A stretch of 64,000 nt of DNA from Sphagnum compactum (Eukaryota > Bryophyta > Sphagnopsida > Sphagnales), in NCBI GenBank assembly GCA_965153455.1, contig OZ234497.1:7936001-8000000 (forward strand), read 5' to 3'. Each line of letters begins with the position of its first letter. Positions within the stretch are counted from its first letter, which is position 1. Shown here piece after piece: positions 11,846-23,227 of the stretch. The notes under the pieces are model-generated. The model was not told the origin of the DNA. It saw only the letters and a program-made list of their open reading frames with translations, and searched no databases. The translations under genes and the position numbers were made by a program.

Positions 11846-13980
11846 TCATTCATCCGAAATGAGTATCATTTTCACTTGACCAAGTATTCCCACTCTTGCC
11901 CCCTTAGTTACCTTGATGAGCATGACTTCCACTTCAAATTCTGGTTCGTTATTAATGAGGTTGAGTGGAGGCTTTGGGTTGTCTTCTTGATTAGGCCTAA
12001 AGGCATCACAAACGATCGGTTTCAAGAGCAAATCATGAAATATGGGATGAACTTTAAGGTTTTTTGATATTTTTAATTTGTAAGTGTTGGGAATTTTTTT
12101 TCCCAACACTTTGAATGGACTCGCATATGGACTTAAAAACTTGTGGCTCAAACCTTCTAGCAACCAAAACTTTCTAATGTTCAACCACACTTCATCTCCT
12201 TCTTCAAAATTCACCTCTTGTCGGGACTTGTCCGCAAAATCCTTGTACCGTTTATGTGCCTTTTCAAGATTGTCCTTGACCATTTTCCACAAACACCACC
12301 TCTTTTCATCAAGTTGTGTGATCATTGACACTTCTTCACTTGCATCACTTGGGGGTTGCCCATGTGCAGCCCACGTTGTAGGCACAATTGGTGATTTGCC
12401 TATCACCATTTGAAAGGGGGTGGCCCTTCTTGCCAAATGCTCCGAATTATTGTAGCAAAACTCAGCCAACTCTAAATGGCCCACCCAATTTTGTTGATTC
12501 GCCGCCACATAATTCCTTAGGAATTGCTGGATAACCAAGTTCACTCTCTTGGTTTGTCCATCCATTTGGGGTCGAAATGAGGTCTTCATCTTGAGCTCTG
12601 ACCCCATGCACTTCCAAAAGACTCGCCAAAACTTGCTTGTGAACTTTGGGTTTCGATTCAACACAATGTCCTTGGGGAGGCCATGATGCTTGAACATTTG
12701 TGTGAGAACAACCTTCCCATCTTGCACTAAGACTCCTCCAATCGCAAAGTCGGAGGCATCGGAATGGATCTCAAAATCCTTGTCAAAATCGGGCAACTTC
12801 AACATAGGTACCTCAACCAAAATGCCTTTCAAGGTTTCAAAGGCCTCATTGCATGTTTCATCTCATTCATAAGTTCCGGATGACTTCTTCAAAAGGTTGG
12901 TCAAAGGTGTGGTTATCGTTGCAAAGTTCTTGATGAACTTGCGATAATAGGAGGTTAATCCTAGGAATGACCTTAAGGTGAGAATCGACCTAGGTGGTTC
13001 CCAATCCAAAATTGCCTTCACCTTGTAATCATCCATCTTCAAGCCTTCTTGGGTGATTCTATGTCGAAGGGAATCCACTTCCGTCACCCCGAAGTCGCAC
13101 TTTTCGAACTTAACATATAACTTGTTTTCTTTTAACCTTTGGAACACCTTTTGAAGATGCTCCACACGTTCCTCCATAAAGTTGTTATATACCAAAATGT
13201 TGTCTATGTATACAACCACAAAATCATTAAGCCACTTTCACAAAATGTTGTTGATGAGTGTACAAAATGTGGCGGGTACATTGGTGAGTCCAAAAGGCAT
13301 CACCAAGAACTTGTATGAGCCATACCTTATGCGGCAAATGGTCTTTTCTTCGTCCCCTTCCGCAATTCGAATTTGGTAATATCCTAAACATAAGTCAATC
13401 TTATTAAACACTTAACTTTTGAGAGTCGATCAATCAAATCGTCAATTCGAAGTAATGGTTATCGATTATTCACCATCACTTTGTTGAGGGCCCTATAATC
13501 CACACACATCCTCAACATCTCGTCCTTCTTGTGAATAAAGAAGACAAGTGCCCCATATGGTGATTTGCTAGGTTTCATGTATCCCTTAGTGAGGAGTTCC
13601 TCAAGTTGAATATTAATTTCCTTTAATTCCTCATGACTCATTTGATATGGGACCTTGGTGAGAGATGCCACTCCCGACATCACCTCAATTGCATGGTCAA
13701 CTCGTTTCCTTGGAGGCAACTCATCAAACAACTCTTCGGGCATCACATCAGGAAATTCCTCCAACAGTTGCTTAACACATTTAGGAGGACTTACCAAGTT
13801 GGTAGCCTCTTTTGGCTCAAACCTGTTCAACACATGCATCACACACAACATGCCACAACCTCCCATGCATTTTTTTTCCAAAATTTTGCCTAACATCAGG
13901 TGGATGGTTGATCCACTCACATTACGCACTTCATGTGCCTTCACTCAAATGATCCCATTTTTGGATGGGATTCTAATTAG
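11846..13980 (-). pseudogene. Chromovirus A pol, 3' two-thirds, decayed
   Basis: Homologous to the B polyprotein but full of stops. From right to left it holds the protease/RT linker and RT front (13459-13944), RT fingers to thumb with YIDN in place of YIDD (12863-13219), and a frame joining the RNase H start (HSDASDF) directly to the integrase core (11846-12832). Compared with B, about 834 bp covering most of RNase H, the zinc-binding domain and the integrase front are missing; the join at about 12715 lies in a shared GGAAGG. Because 834 is divisible by three the frame stays open across the join. The C-terminal chromodomain is disrupted. At 13980 the gene is interrupted by LTR S1 and resumes at 30389. 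Confidence 0.9.
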
Positions 13981-14602
13981 TGTCGCAACCCTAGCCTTGG
14001 GCTCACGACCAAAGCGAGGGCTTACGAAGGTGTGGGCCAAGAGTGAAGCCCAGGAGTCACATTTTATGCTCCTGGGAGTGCAGGAGAGTGCGAGGGGATG
14101 AACCCCACACTCCCAAGTGAACTCCCACTCTAGGAGTTGGAGTCCTGATGGACTTCCAAATTTTTAGAAGGCAATTACAGGGGCCAAACGCATTGGATTG
14201 AAAAGTTCGATATATCATTGGAAAGGTCTAAGAACTTAGATGTCTAAAATGGGCTCGCATGACCCGTTTGGGCACTTAAAACAAAAGTTATGGCCAAAAG
14301 AAAGGCCGAGAGTCTAATTGCCAATTTGACTCCCGACCAATAAAAGTCAGGAATCGCCTTGATTTCCTTGCATGCAGATGATCTGTCATAAACTGTTGGA
14401 AAGATCTCGATGAGGCCTACAACTTTGCTTCATACCTCATCTCAATTGGAGGTCTGCACATAAAATTATGGGCCTCCAAAGTTGCAAAAGTCTAAATTTA
14501 GGGAATTTCAGGACTCTAACTTGGGAGTCCCGGGACAAAATGACATTTGGGTGCTAGCCCCGTGGCTAGGCACAGAGAGCACTATAAGGGGGAAGGTGGT
14601 GG
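13981..14602 (+). repeat. Old chromovirus-family LTR S1, left part
   Basis: It starts TGTCGCAACCCTAG like the LTRs of B and D and follows them through the CACACTCCCAAG and ATGGGCTCGCAT landmarks, with many substitutions. It breaks off at AAGGTGGTGG, and the LTR sequence resumes at 30091 after the E2 insertion. No target duplication is found against the right end at 30388, and about 40 bp of A is missing there, so it may not be a simple solo LTR. Confidence 0.85.
14598..14602 (+). repeat. Target-site duplication GGTGG of element E2, left copy
   Basis: GGTGG immediately precedes the E2 5' LTR and is repeated at 30091-30095 immediately after the 3' LTR. The LTR S1 sequence reads continuously when E2 and one copy are removed. 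Confidence 0.9.
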
Positions 14603-14906
14603 TGTCATGGCCTAGGATATTTTAGGATACTTTTGGCAATGTCATGTCCTAGGATATTTTGGGATACTTTTGGCAATGTCATGGCCTAGGATATTTTGGG
14701 ATACTTTTGGCAATGTCATGGCCTAGGATATTTTGGGATACTTTTGGCAATATCATGGCCTAGGATATTTTGGGACTAGTATGGCTCAGGGTTATAAAAG
14801 GAGATAATCTGGGGAACAACCCTTCAGCAGATCAACACCAGTTGATGGGTCAATAAAACTTGTCTTGTCTTGTAATTCTCCACTTGTTTGTAGTCGGTCC
14901 ATAACA
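14603..14906 (+). repeat. E2 5' LTR (304 bp)
   Basis: Starts TGTCATGG and ends CCATAACA. It opens with a 37-bp tandem repeat (CCTAGGATATTTTGGGATAC core) present as four full units plus a partial one, then a TATA box, then a unique tail. The 3' LTR has one unit fewer, which accounts for the 37-bp length difference. Confidence 0.93.
14793..14800 (+). promoter_or_regulatory. TATA box of the E2 LTR promoter
   Basis: TATAAAAG lies inside the LTR after the 37-bp repeats. The expected start of transcription, about 30-33 bp downstream, falls at AGCAGATCAA (14826-14835). Confidence 0.7.
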
Positions 14907-14908
14907 GT

Positions 14909-14918
14909 TTGATCTGCT
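14909..14918 (+). promoter_or_regulatory. E2 primer-binding site, probably self-primed
   Basis: TTGATCTGCT lies two bases after the LTR end. It is the exact reverse complement of AGCAGATCAA at 14826-14835, where the RNA should begin. No TGG typical of a tRNA primer site follows the LTR. Tf1- and sushi-type chromoviruses are known to prime from the folded-back 5' end of their own RNA. Confidence 0.6.
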
Positions 14919-15074
14919 CCTTCTTCTTGTTTGTTTATTTTGTTGTTTCAGTAAGTAGCTAGAGGTATCTTGGAGTGAAACTTGGAAAGGTTATAGAAGA
15001 CTATAGGACGCTTCTACTCTCAAAGTTTCAAAAGAAAAGGATATGTTTTATGAGAGTTAAGAGCTTTTGAAAAC

Positions 15075-15545
15075 TTTGTGCCAAATCTGGTTTTTTGGTC
15101 ATATCTCCTTTGTTTAAGCTTTTTTGGGTCTATACCTTTGTGATCTTATAGATCATATAGGAATATATGTGTGAGAAAAATTTCATGTCATTTGGACTTG
15201 TATTGAGAGAGATCCAAGCATCTGAAGTTTCAAGTGCAGATCTGGTTTTTTGGTCATATCTCCTTTGTTTAAGCTTTTTGGGGTTTGTAACTTTGTGATC
15301 TTATAGATCATATAAGAAATATGTGTGAGAAAAATTTCATGTCATTTGGACTTGTATTGAGAGAGATCCAAGCATCTAAAGTTTCAAGTGCAGATCTGGT
15401 TTTTTGGTCATATCTCCTTTGTTTAAGTTTTTTTTGGGTCTATAACTTTGTGATCTTATAGATCATATAAGAATATATATGTGAGAAAAATTTCATGTCA
15501 TTAGGACTTGTATTGGGAGAGATCCAAGAATCTAAAGTTTCAAGT
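15075..15545 (+). repeat. Tandem repeat in the E2 leader, unit about 154 bp, 3 copies
   Basis: The phrase TCTGGTTTTTTGGTCATATC starts near 15086, 15241 and 15395. Each copy also has the TTTGTGATCTTATAGATCAT palindrome and the ATTTCATGTCATT phrase. It lies between the LTR and the gag start, so it is part of the genomic RNA leader. Confidence 0.85.
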
Positions 15546-15583
15546 TTGAAGATTAAAAGCGCAAAAGTGTGAGAACTACCACC

Positions 15584-15934
15584 ATGGACAACTCAGAATC
15601 AAACATCGATCTCACTCAAATCCTTGCCGCCCTTCAGCACCTTCAACAAGAAAATGCCGTGCTTAGAGACTCGGTGACCCGCCTACAGAATCAGCCACCA
15701 CCTCCTGCCCCAGTATTTCCTGCTCTTGCAATGGCCGCCCCAGAGCCCAAGATCAGTCTGCCAGAAAAGTTTGATGGAACGCGCCTCAAATTTCGAGGCT
15801 TTCTCAGCCAGGTACGCCTGATCATGCAACTACACCCCCGTCGTTATTTTGATGACACCACTCGTGTAGGATTCGTTGGAACCCTACTCACTGGGACAGC
15901 TGTAGCATGGTTTGCTCCCATCCTGGAAACATCA
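15584..15934 (+). pseudogene. E2 gag, N-terminal 117 codons
   Basis: The ATG at 15584 sits in a strong context (ACCACCATGG). The first third is a coiled-coil-like stretch (LAALQHLQQENAVLRDSV), then a proline-rich linker, then the start of the retrotransposon gag domain, with KFDGTRLKFRGFLSQVRL at about residues 63-80 and GTAVAWFAP near residue 108. This is typical of gypsy capsid proteins that form the virus-like particle. The frame is cut at 15934 by the inserted LTR of element C, and the rest of gag, nucleocapsid and protease has been lost. Confidence 0.85.
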
Positions 15935-16884
15935 TGACGCACTCCCAAGTTCCTCGTGGACCCACTTGAGGGTCCAAGTATGGGGCAATGCGGAAGGAGT
16001 TGGAACTTGGAGCACGCTCCCGACTTCTAGCACTAGAGGGGGGTGAGAGGGGTGTGTTAGAAGTCCCGGGATAGACTAGGACGAATTGACAAGCTTTACT
16101 CACTCACACGGGCCTGCATGAAACCACACAAAGTGGTTAGAACTCATTCTGGGTCCTTTTGGTGTTGGGACAGCCACGGGTGAACTCGGACTCACTTTGA
16201 CACACCACACCCCGGGCTCGGGAGTAAGCCACCACCTTACTCCCTATAGTATACTCTGTGACTCGTCGCGGGGGTGGCATCCAAATGGCCATTTTGTCCC
16301 GGGACTCCCGGGACTCCCGTGTGGGAGTCCCGAAATCGCGCATTTTCGGGACTCCTGCGACTTTGAAGCTTCGTAACTATCGGAGCAGACCTCCGATCGA
16401 CTCGCCGTCTGAAGCAAAGTTGTAGGTCTCGTCGAGACCTTTCCAACGGTATGTCGCACGTTTTCTGCAGCCAAGTATTTCGGGTCGATTCCCGACTTTT
16501 AGTGGTCGGGAGTCAAAACTGGCGGACTCCCGGGAGTTCGACTCCCGGGCCTTCTTTTGGCCATAACTCGTGTTTCAGATGTTCAAATGAGCAATGCGAG
16601 CCCATTTTAGACATCTACACTTCAAGAGCTTTCCATTGATGTAAAGAGCGTAACAAGCCATTGAGTTTTGACCCCTCAAAATGCTCTCTGAAGTTTCGGG
16701 AGTCCTTTTGGGACTCCACTCTCACCAACTCCCAACATGGGAGTTCACTTGGGAGTGTGAGGGTTCACTCCCTCACACTCTTTGCACTCCCGGGAGCATG
16801 TGATATGACTCCCGGGTCTACTTATAGGCCCGCACACTTGCGACCCCCTTGCCTTGGTCACGAGCCAAGGCTAGGGTTGCGACA
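15935..16884 (-). repeat. 3' LTR of chromovirus C (950 bp)
   Basis: In minus orientation it starts TGTCGCAACCCTAG at 16884 and ends GTGCGTCA at 15935. The polypurine tract AGTGGGGGAGAG lies just upstream on that strand (16885-16896). It is a shorter subtype than the B and D LTRs and carries many GACTCCC/GGGAGTC words. Confidence 0.92.
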
Positions 16885-17680
16885 CTCTCCCCCACTAGAA
16901 GAAGAGGTCAATGTCCTCATTGACACTTAGAATTTATTTCTTCAATGCAATTGCTTTTCTTTGGATCCTTGGCCATCAAATGCCGACTCCTTGCGGCTTG
17001 GACCTTGTCTCAAGCTAACTTAGGCGTCCCCAAGCTTCCAGCACTCTCTTGACAAGTCCAAGAGGGTCTCATAAAAAACCCTCTTCAAATGCTTCGTCAA
17101 AAGACCTAAACTAGCCTAATTGACGAAGCCCTCATTTGGGAAGCACTTTCCATCCTTCCCCTCATGAGGAACTCAAGTCAAGTCTAATCTTGACCTAAGC
17201 TACTTGACATGACTCCTTTCCCAATCTCGCGCCTCGGTCACAACAACCAAGCCTTAACAAAAAGGTATGCCTATCAAGGTACGAGAAGCAACGTTTAGGC
17301 TTCGCAAAGGCCTAAGTCCCAAGCTACGCGATTATAGTACGCGAACGGGGTCATGACTTCCCGCGTTGGCCGCCACTACCAACCAACCCTTCAGGATGCA
17401 CTTTGGGCATGTGCACATCCCCACAAGCTCACCTTGCTTGCCTCCTCTTTTGGGACCAAGATTTCTCTTAGCCCCCAAGTAGGAGTCCGATTTTGATTTG
17501 GGCTTACGCAAGAGAGTTCCATTTGTCCATGCCATTTGACAACCCCTTTTCTATCATACTCACTTATGTTTGTGATGCAATCTCTTGGAAGTTTTAAAAT
17601 TTTGCCTTTATTTCACTTGCAACTTGATGTGGTACATTTGTGTAACTTTCCGCCCCACTAAAAGAAAGGTGATGTCCTCA
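16885..17680 (-). mobile_element. 3' untranslated region and polypurine tract of chromovirus C
   Basis: Non-coding tail between pol and the 3' LTR, closely matching 36358-37144 of B. A 67-codon sense frame (17332-17535) is open here and in B, but B lacks an ATG for it, so I do not call it a gene. Confidence 0.8.
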
Positions 17681-20600
17681 TCACGCTCTATGTTTCCTTT
17701 GCCTCTTTGCCGGTCTATTGTGGAATTCTTCTATGGCTTCTTGGGCATGTTCCATATCGGACTCATTCACCCAAGATGCCTCTATGGGATGGTAACCTTT
17801 CCACTTGACCAAGTACTCCCGCTCTCGCCCCCTTAATTGCCTTGACTTGAGCACGGCCTCCACTTCAAACTCGGGTTCATTGTGAACCAAGTCCGGAGGG
17901 GGCCTTGAGTTGTGCTCTCGGTCGGGCCTTGAGGCATCACGGGCGACCGGATTCAAAAGCGAAACATGAAATATGGGATGAACCTTAAGATTTTCTGGTA
18001 GTTCTAATTTGTAAGTGTCGGGAAATTTCTTTTCCAACACTTTGAATGGACCCGCATATGGGCCCAAGAACTTATGGCTCAATCCTTCGGGCAACCGGAA
18101 GTTCTTGATGTTCAACCATACTTCATCCCCTTCTTCAAAATTCACCTCTCGACGGGACTTGTCCGCAAAACTCTTGTACCTTTTATGCGCCTTCTCAAGA
18201 TTGGCCTTGGCCATCTCCCACAAGCGCCGCCTTTCTTCATCAAGTTGTGTGACCATGGGCACTTCCTCACTTGCATCACTTGGGGGTTGCCCAACCCAAG
18301 TTGTGGGCACAATTGGTGACTTGCCCGTCACCATTTGAAATGGGGTGGCCCCCGTTGCCGAATGCTCCGAATTGTTGTAACAAAATTCGGCCAACTCCAA
18401 ATGGTCCACCCAATCTTGTTGATCCGCCGCCACATAATTCCTTAGGAATTGTTGGATCACCAAGTTCACCCTCTCGGTTTGTCCATCCGTTTGGGGCCGA
18501 AAGGAAGTGCTCATCTTGAGCTCGGACCCCATGCGCTTCCACAAGGCTCTCCAAAACTTGCTTGTGAACTTGGGGTCTCGGTCCGACACGATGTCCTTTG
18601 GGAGGCCATGATGCTTGAACACGTGGGTGAAGAACAACCTTCCCGTCTCTTGGGCCATGGCACTATCCTTGGTAGGAATGAAATGTGCCATCTTGCTAAA
18701 CCGATCCACCACCACCATGATCGCATCAAACCCCTTTGATGGTGGCAAACTCACCATGAAATCCATGGAGACACTTTCCCACGGCCCTTCCGGAATGGGT
18801 AATGGTTGTAACAATCCCGCTTGCTTTTTATTGAATGCCCGGTTTTGTTGGCAAGTCAAGCAAGTCTTCACGTATTCCTCCGCATCCTCCTTCAAGTTGG
18901 GCCAATAATAGGACTTCTTGAGGAATGTGGTGGTGCGCTTTGCACCATTGTGACCCGCAAGGGGCCCATCATGGCATTCCTTCAAAAGCACATCTCTTAG
19001 CCTCCCTTTTGGAACATAGAGCCGACTTTGCTTATACCACAAAAGTCCATCCCGCAAGTGGAAGTGGGACTTGATCCCCTTTTGAATGTCTTGCTTCCTT
19101 TCCTTGGCAAATTCATCCCGGCGGCTCCCAAGTCGAACATCCTTTTGGAACTTTGTTTCTCCCACATACACCACTTTGAGTTGGTGTTTCCGACTCAATG
19201 CATCCGGCACCACATTTTCCTTCCCGGGCTTATGCCGAATGTCCACATTGAACAAAGCCAATGTGTCTTGCCATCTCACTTGCTTTGATGACAACTTTGG
19301 TTGAGTTGCAAAGTACTTCAAGGTGACATTGTCGGTCCACACAACCACGTCCTTGGAGCCTATGTAATGGCCCCAAGTCTTGAGACAATGGATGACGGCC
19401 CACATTTCCTTCTCATGGGTTGGCCACCTTCGCTCCGTCTCACTTAGCTTCTTGCTTTCAAAGGCCACCGGCCTTCCATCTTGCACTAGGACTCCTCCTA
19501 TGGCAAAGTCGGACGCATCGGAATGGATCTCCAAGTCCTTGTCAAAATCCGGCAACTTCAACACGGGCGCCTTCACCAAAATGCCTTTCAAGGTTTCAAA
19601 GGCCTCATTGCATGCCTCTTCCCATTTATAAGTTCCGGATGACTTCTTCAAAAGGTTTGTCAAAGGTGCGGCTATCTTTGCAAAGTTCTTGATGAACTTG
19701 CGATAATAGGATGCCAATCCTAAAAAGGACCTTAAGGCGGGAACCGACCTAGGCGGTTCCCAATCCAAGATTGCCTTCACCTTATGGTCATCCATTTTCA
19801 ACCCTTCTTGGGTGATCCTATGCCCAAGGAAGTCCACCTCCGAGACTCCAAACTCGCACTTCTCAAACTTGGCATACAACTTGTTTTCTCTCAACCTTTG
19901 GAACACCTTTCGAAGGTGCTCCACATGCTCTTCCATGGAATCACTATAAACCAAAATGTCGTCTATGTAGACGACCATAAAATCATCAAGCCACTCTCGG
20001 AAAATGTCATTCATGAGGGTGCAAAATGTGGCGGGTGCATTGGTGAGCCCAAATGGCATCACCAAAAATTCATATGAACCATACCTTGTGCGGCAAGCGG
20101 TCTTTTCCTCATCCCCTTGTGCAATTCGAATTTGGTAATACCCAGAACGTAGGTCAATCCTACTAAACACTTTGGCTCCCGAAAGTCGATCAAACAAGTC
20201 ATCAATCCGAGGCAATGGATACCGGTTCTTCACGGTCACCTTGTTGAGGGCTCTATAATCCACACACATCCTCAAAGTCCCATCCTTCTTGTGAACAAAA
20301 AGGACGGGCGCCCCATATGGTGACTTGCTAGGCTTGATGTATCCCTTTGCAAGGAGTTCTTCGAGTTGAACCTTGAGCTCTTTTAACTCCTCATGACTCA
20401 TTCGATACGGGGCCTTGGCAGGAGGTGCCACTCCCGGGACCACCTCAATGGCATGGTCCACTTGTCTTCTCGGGGGCAACTCATCGGGCAACTCTTCGGG
20501 CATCACATCCGGGAATTCCTCTAACACTTGCTTGATGCACTTGTGGGGGCTCACCACCTTGATGGCCTCCTTTGGTTCAAAGTCATCCAAAACCCGCATC

Positions 20601-22119
20601 ACACATAACATGCCATAGCCTCCCCCACATTCTTTTTCCAAGTTCTTTCCCAACATCAAGTGGATGGTGGTCCCACCCACACTAGGCACTTCATGTGCCT
20701 TCACTCGCACGATCCCGTTCTTGGATGGGATCCTAACTAGCCTATTGTGCCCTTCTATGAGCACATTGTTTTGTGTGATAAATTCCATTCCCAAAATGCA
20801 ATCCATTCCACCCAAGGCGGAAACCAACAAGTCCACCTTGCCTCTCCAATTCCCCAATTGGAGAGGCACATCTCTTGCTTGCAACTTGGTGGGATGGGGA
20901 ATCCCATCCGCAAAGTGCACCTCTATGGGTGCCTTGAGCTCCTCCAACCGGAGCTCCATTCTTTGGGCACTTTCTTGGGTTATGAAGTTGTGGGAAGCGC
21001 CTGTGTCCAAAAGACATAAAACTTCCCGCTTAGAAACTTTCCCTTTTAAGAAAATAAGGCGGTTACATTCACCTTGGACTAGGTTGGCGGAAAGGGCACT
21101 TACCTTAGGAGCCCCATTCCCCGATTTGGGTTTGGGACAATCCTTGGAATAATGCCCCGCTTCATTACAATTGAAGCATACTCCTTTTGGTTTCCCACTA
21201 GCATCTCCCTTGAGTTGGCTCCCTTTGAAAGGAGCCCCCTTCTTGACAAAATTTCCTTTGGGTTTAAAACCCAAGCCTTGGAGTTGTTTAGGCTTTTCCC
21301 CCTTTGAGGTCTCTTGGCCTCGGTTCCATTCCCCTTCATGGCGTGCCTTCTTATGAGGGAACTTGCTATCCCTTTTGAATCCGGCCTTCTCACCACGCCC
21401 AACATCCGAGAAGCCTTCCACTTTCATGATGGCTTCGGTTAATGAAGCGGGCCAATTCTCCTCAAGCTTGCGCTTAGCCCAAGTGGGAAGTCCCATCACA
21501 AAATGGCACACCCGGTCTAACTCATGCATATGCCGAATCTCAAGCATGAGTTCGGAGTAAGCCCTCACATATTGGCGCAAGTTGTCATTGCTCCCATTCT
21601 CAAGGTCACGAAGCTTGCATCTTGAAATGTAGTCGGAATTCTTGGGAATGAATTCCAACTCAATACGCTCCTTGAAGAATTCCCATGTGTAGCCATGGGT
21701 CTTCCCCTCTTCTTGCCTCACGGTCCTCCACCATGTGGAGGCATAGCCTTTCAAATAGGATTGGGCAAGTTCCACGGCCGAGTGCCGACCAACCTTGGCG
21801 GCATGGAGGTAATCTTCCATTTCCGCAAGCCAAGCATCCATAACCTTTCGGTCCCGGGCCCCATCAAAGTTCCCGGGCCTAGCGGGCTTGAACTCCACAC
21901 CTTTGGATGATCCTCCCTTGAGGGCCGCAACTAATTCACCGAAATCGGGCCTATTCATCTTGAGTAGGACCTCCAATTGTTCCGGGGTGAAGAGCACCGC
22001 ATTTGATTGCTCCTCTTCATTTTCATGGTCCTCATGGCTATCACGGTCTTCCTCACCTTCGGAAACATTTTGTTCTTCCCCCATTATGGCTTGGGGTGGA
22101 ACATCCAAGTCTTGGGTGG
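17681..22119 (-). CDS. Chromovirus C gag-pol polyprotein, 5'-truncated
   Basis: A single unbroken minus-strand frame of at least 1475 codons. It encodes gag, a CCHC zinc knuckle ([14 protein letters not shown] near residue 311), aspartic protease (LLDTGAS near 367), reverse transcriptase (YIDD near 714), RNase H (HSDASDF), integrase with HHCC zinc finger and DDE core ([10 protein letters not shown]), and a C-terminal chromodomain ([15 protein letters not shown]). Compared with B the first 20 or so residues are missing because the LTR of element D starts at 22120; the methionine at 22108 is internal. C was probably intact when D landed in it. Its product would copy and insert the element's cDNA, with the chromodomain steering integration to chromatin. 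Confidence 0.93.
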
Positions 22120-23178
22120 TGTCACAACCCTAGCTTTGGGCCCGGGACCAAAGGCAAAGGGGTTATAAGGTTGCGGGTCAAGAGGAAGCCCGGGAGTTAA
22201 ATCAAGAGGAAGCCCGGGAGTTAAACCAAGAGGTTGCTCGGGAGTTAAACCAAGAGGTTGCTCGGGAGTTAAACCAAGAGGAAGCCCGGGAGCCAAGGCA
22301 AGAGAAAGCCCAGGAGTCACATCACACTCCCGGGAGTGTAAGAAAGTGTGAGGGAGTGTGAGGGAGTGAACACTCACACTCCCAAGGCAACTCCCACTTT
22401 GGGGAGATGGAGTCCCGGTGGACTCCCAAAACTTCAGAGAGCGTTTTGAGGGGTCAAAACTCCATGGCTTGTTTCGCTCTTTATATCAATGGAAAGCTCT
22501 TGAAGCGTAGATATCTAAAATGGGCTCGCATTGCTCATTTGGACATCTGAAACACAAGTTATGGCCAAAAGAAGGATCGGGAGTCGAATTCCCGGGAGTC
22601 TGCCAGTTTTGACTCCCGACCACTAAAAGTCGGGAATCGACCCGAAATACTAGGTTGCAGAGGACGTGCCACATATCGTTGGAAAGCTCTCGACGAGAGC
22701 TACAACTTTGCTTCAGACCGCATCGCCATCCGAGGTCTGCTCGCAAAGTTATGGGGCTCCAAAGTCGCGGGAGTCCCATTTGGCGCGATTTCGGGACTCC
22801 CACGCGGGAGTCCCGGGAAAAATAGCCATTTGGATGTAGCCTCCGTGGAGAGCTGCAGAGTATACTATAAGGGGGAAGGTGGTGGCTTCCCCCAAGTCCG
22901 GGCCGTGGTGAGTCTTGTGTGTCCGTGTTGCCCGTGGCTCGTCCTAGCACCAAAGGTGCTCCAACTATGCACTAACCACTTTGTGTGGGTTGTGTGCAGG
23001 CCCGTGTGAGTGAATAAGCTTGTCAATTCTTCCTTGTCTATCCCGGGACTTCTAGCACACCCCTCTCACCCCCCCTCTAGTGCTAGAAGTCGGGAGCGTG
23101 CTCCAAGTTCCAACTCCTTCCGCATTGCCACATACTTGGACCCTCAAGTGGGTCCACTAGGAACTTGGGAGTGCGTCA
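22120..23178 (+). repeat. 5' LTR of chromovirus D (1059 bp)
   Basis: Begins TGTCACAACCCTAG (the usual TGTCGC with G to A) and ends GTGCGTCA. It matches the B LTR but carries six instead of four 24-bp units of the CAAGAGG...CCCGGGAGTT type at 22179-22322, which explains the 48 bp of extra length. Confidence 0.93.
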
Positions 23179-23180
23179 CT

Positions 23181-23195
23181 TGGTATCAGAGCTCC
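23181..23195 (+). promoter_or_regulatory. Primer-binding site of element D (initiator tRNA-Met)
   Basis: TGGTATCAGAGCTCC starts two bases after the LTR. TGGTATCAGAGC is the standard plant retrotransposon site complementary to the 3' end of initiator tRNA-Met. Confidence 0.9.
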
Positions 23196-23227
23196 GGTGA
23201 GCTCGATCCACTTATTGGAGAGTTCCG

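Noticed and set aside
22115-22119. GGTGG before the D LTR, matching the E2 target duplication
   Set aside because: It is part of the C coding sequence and the other end of D is deleted, so it cannot be shown to be a duplication. The match to E2 is taken as coincidence.
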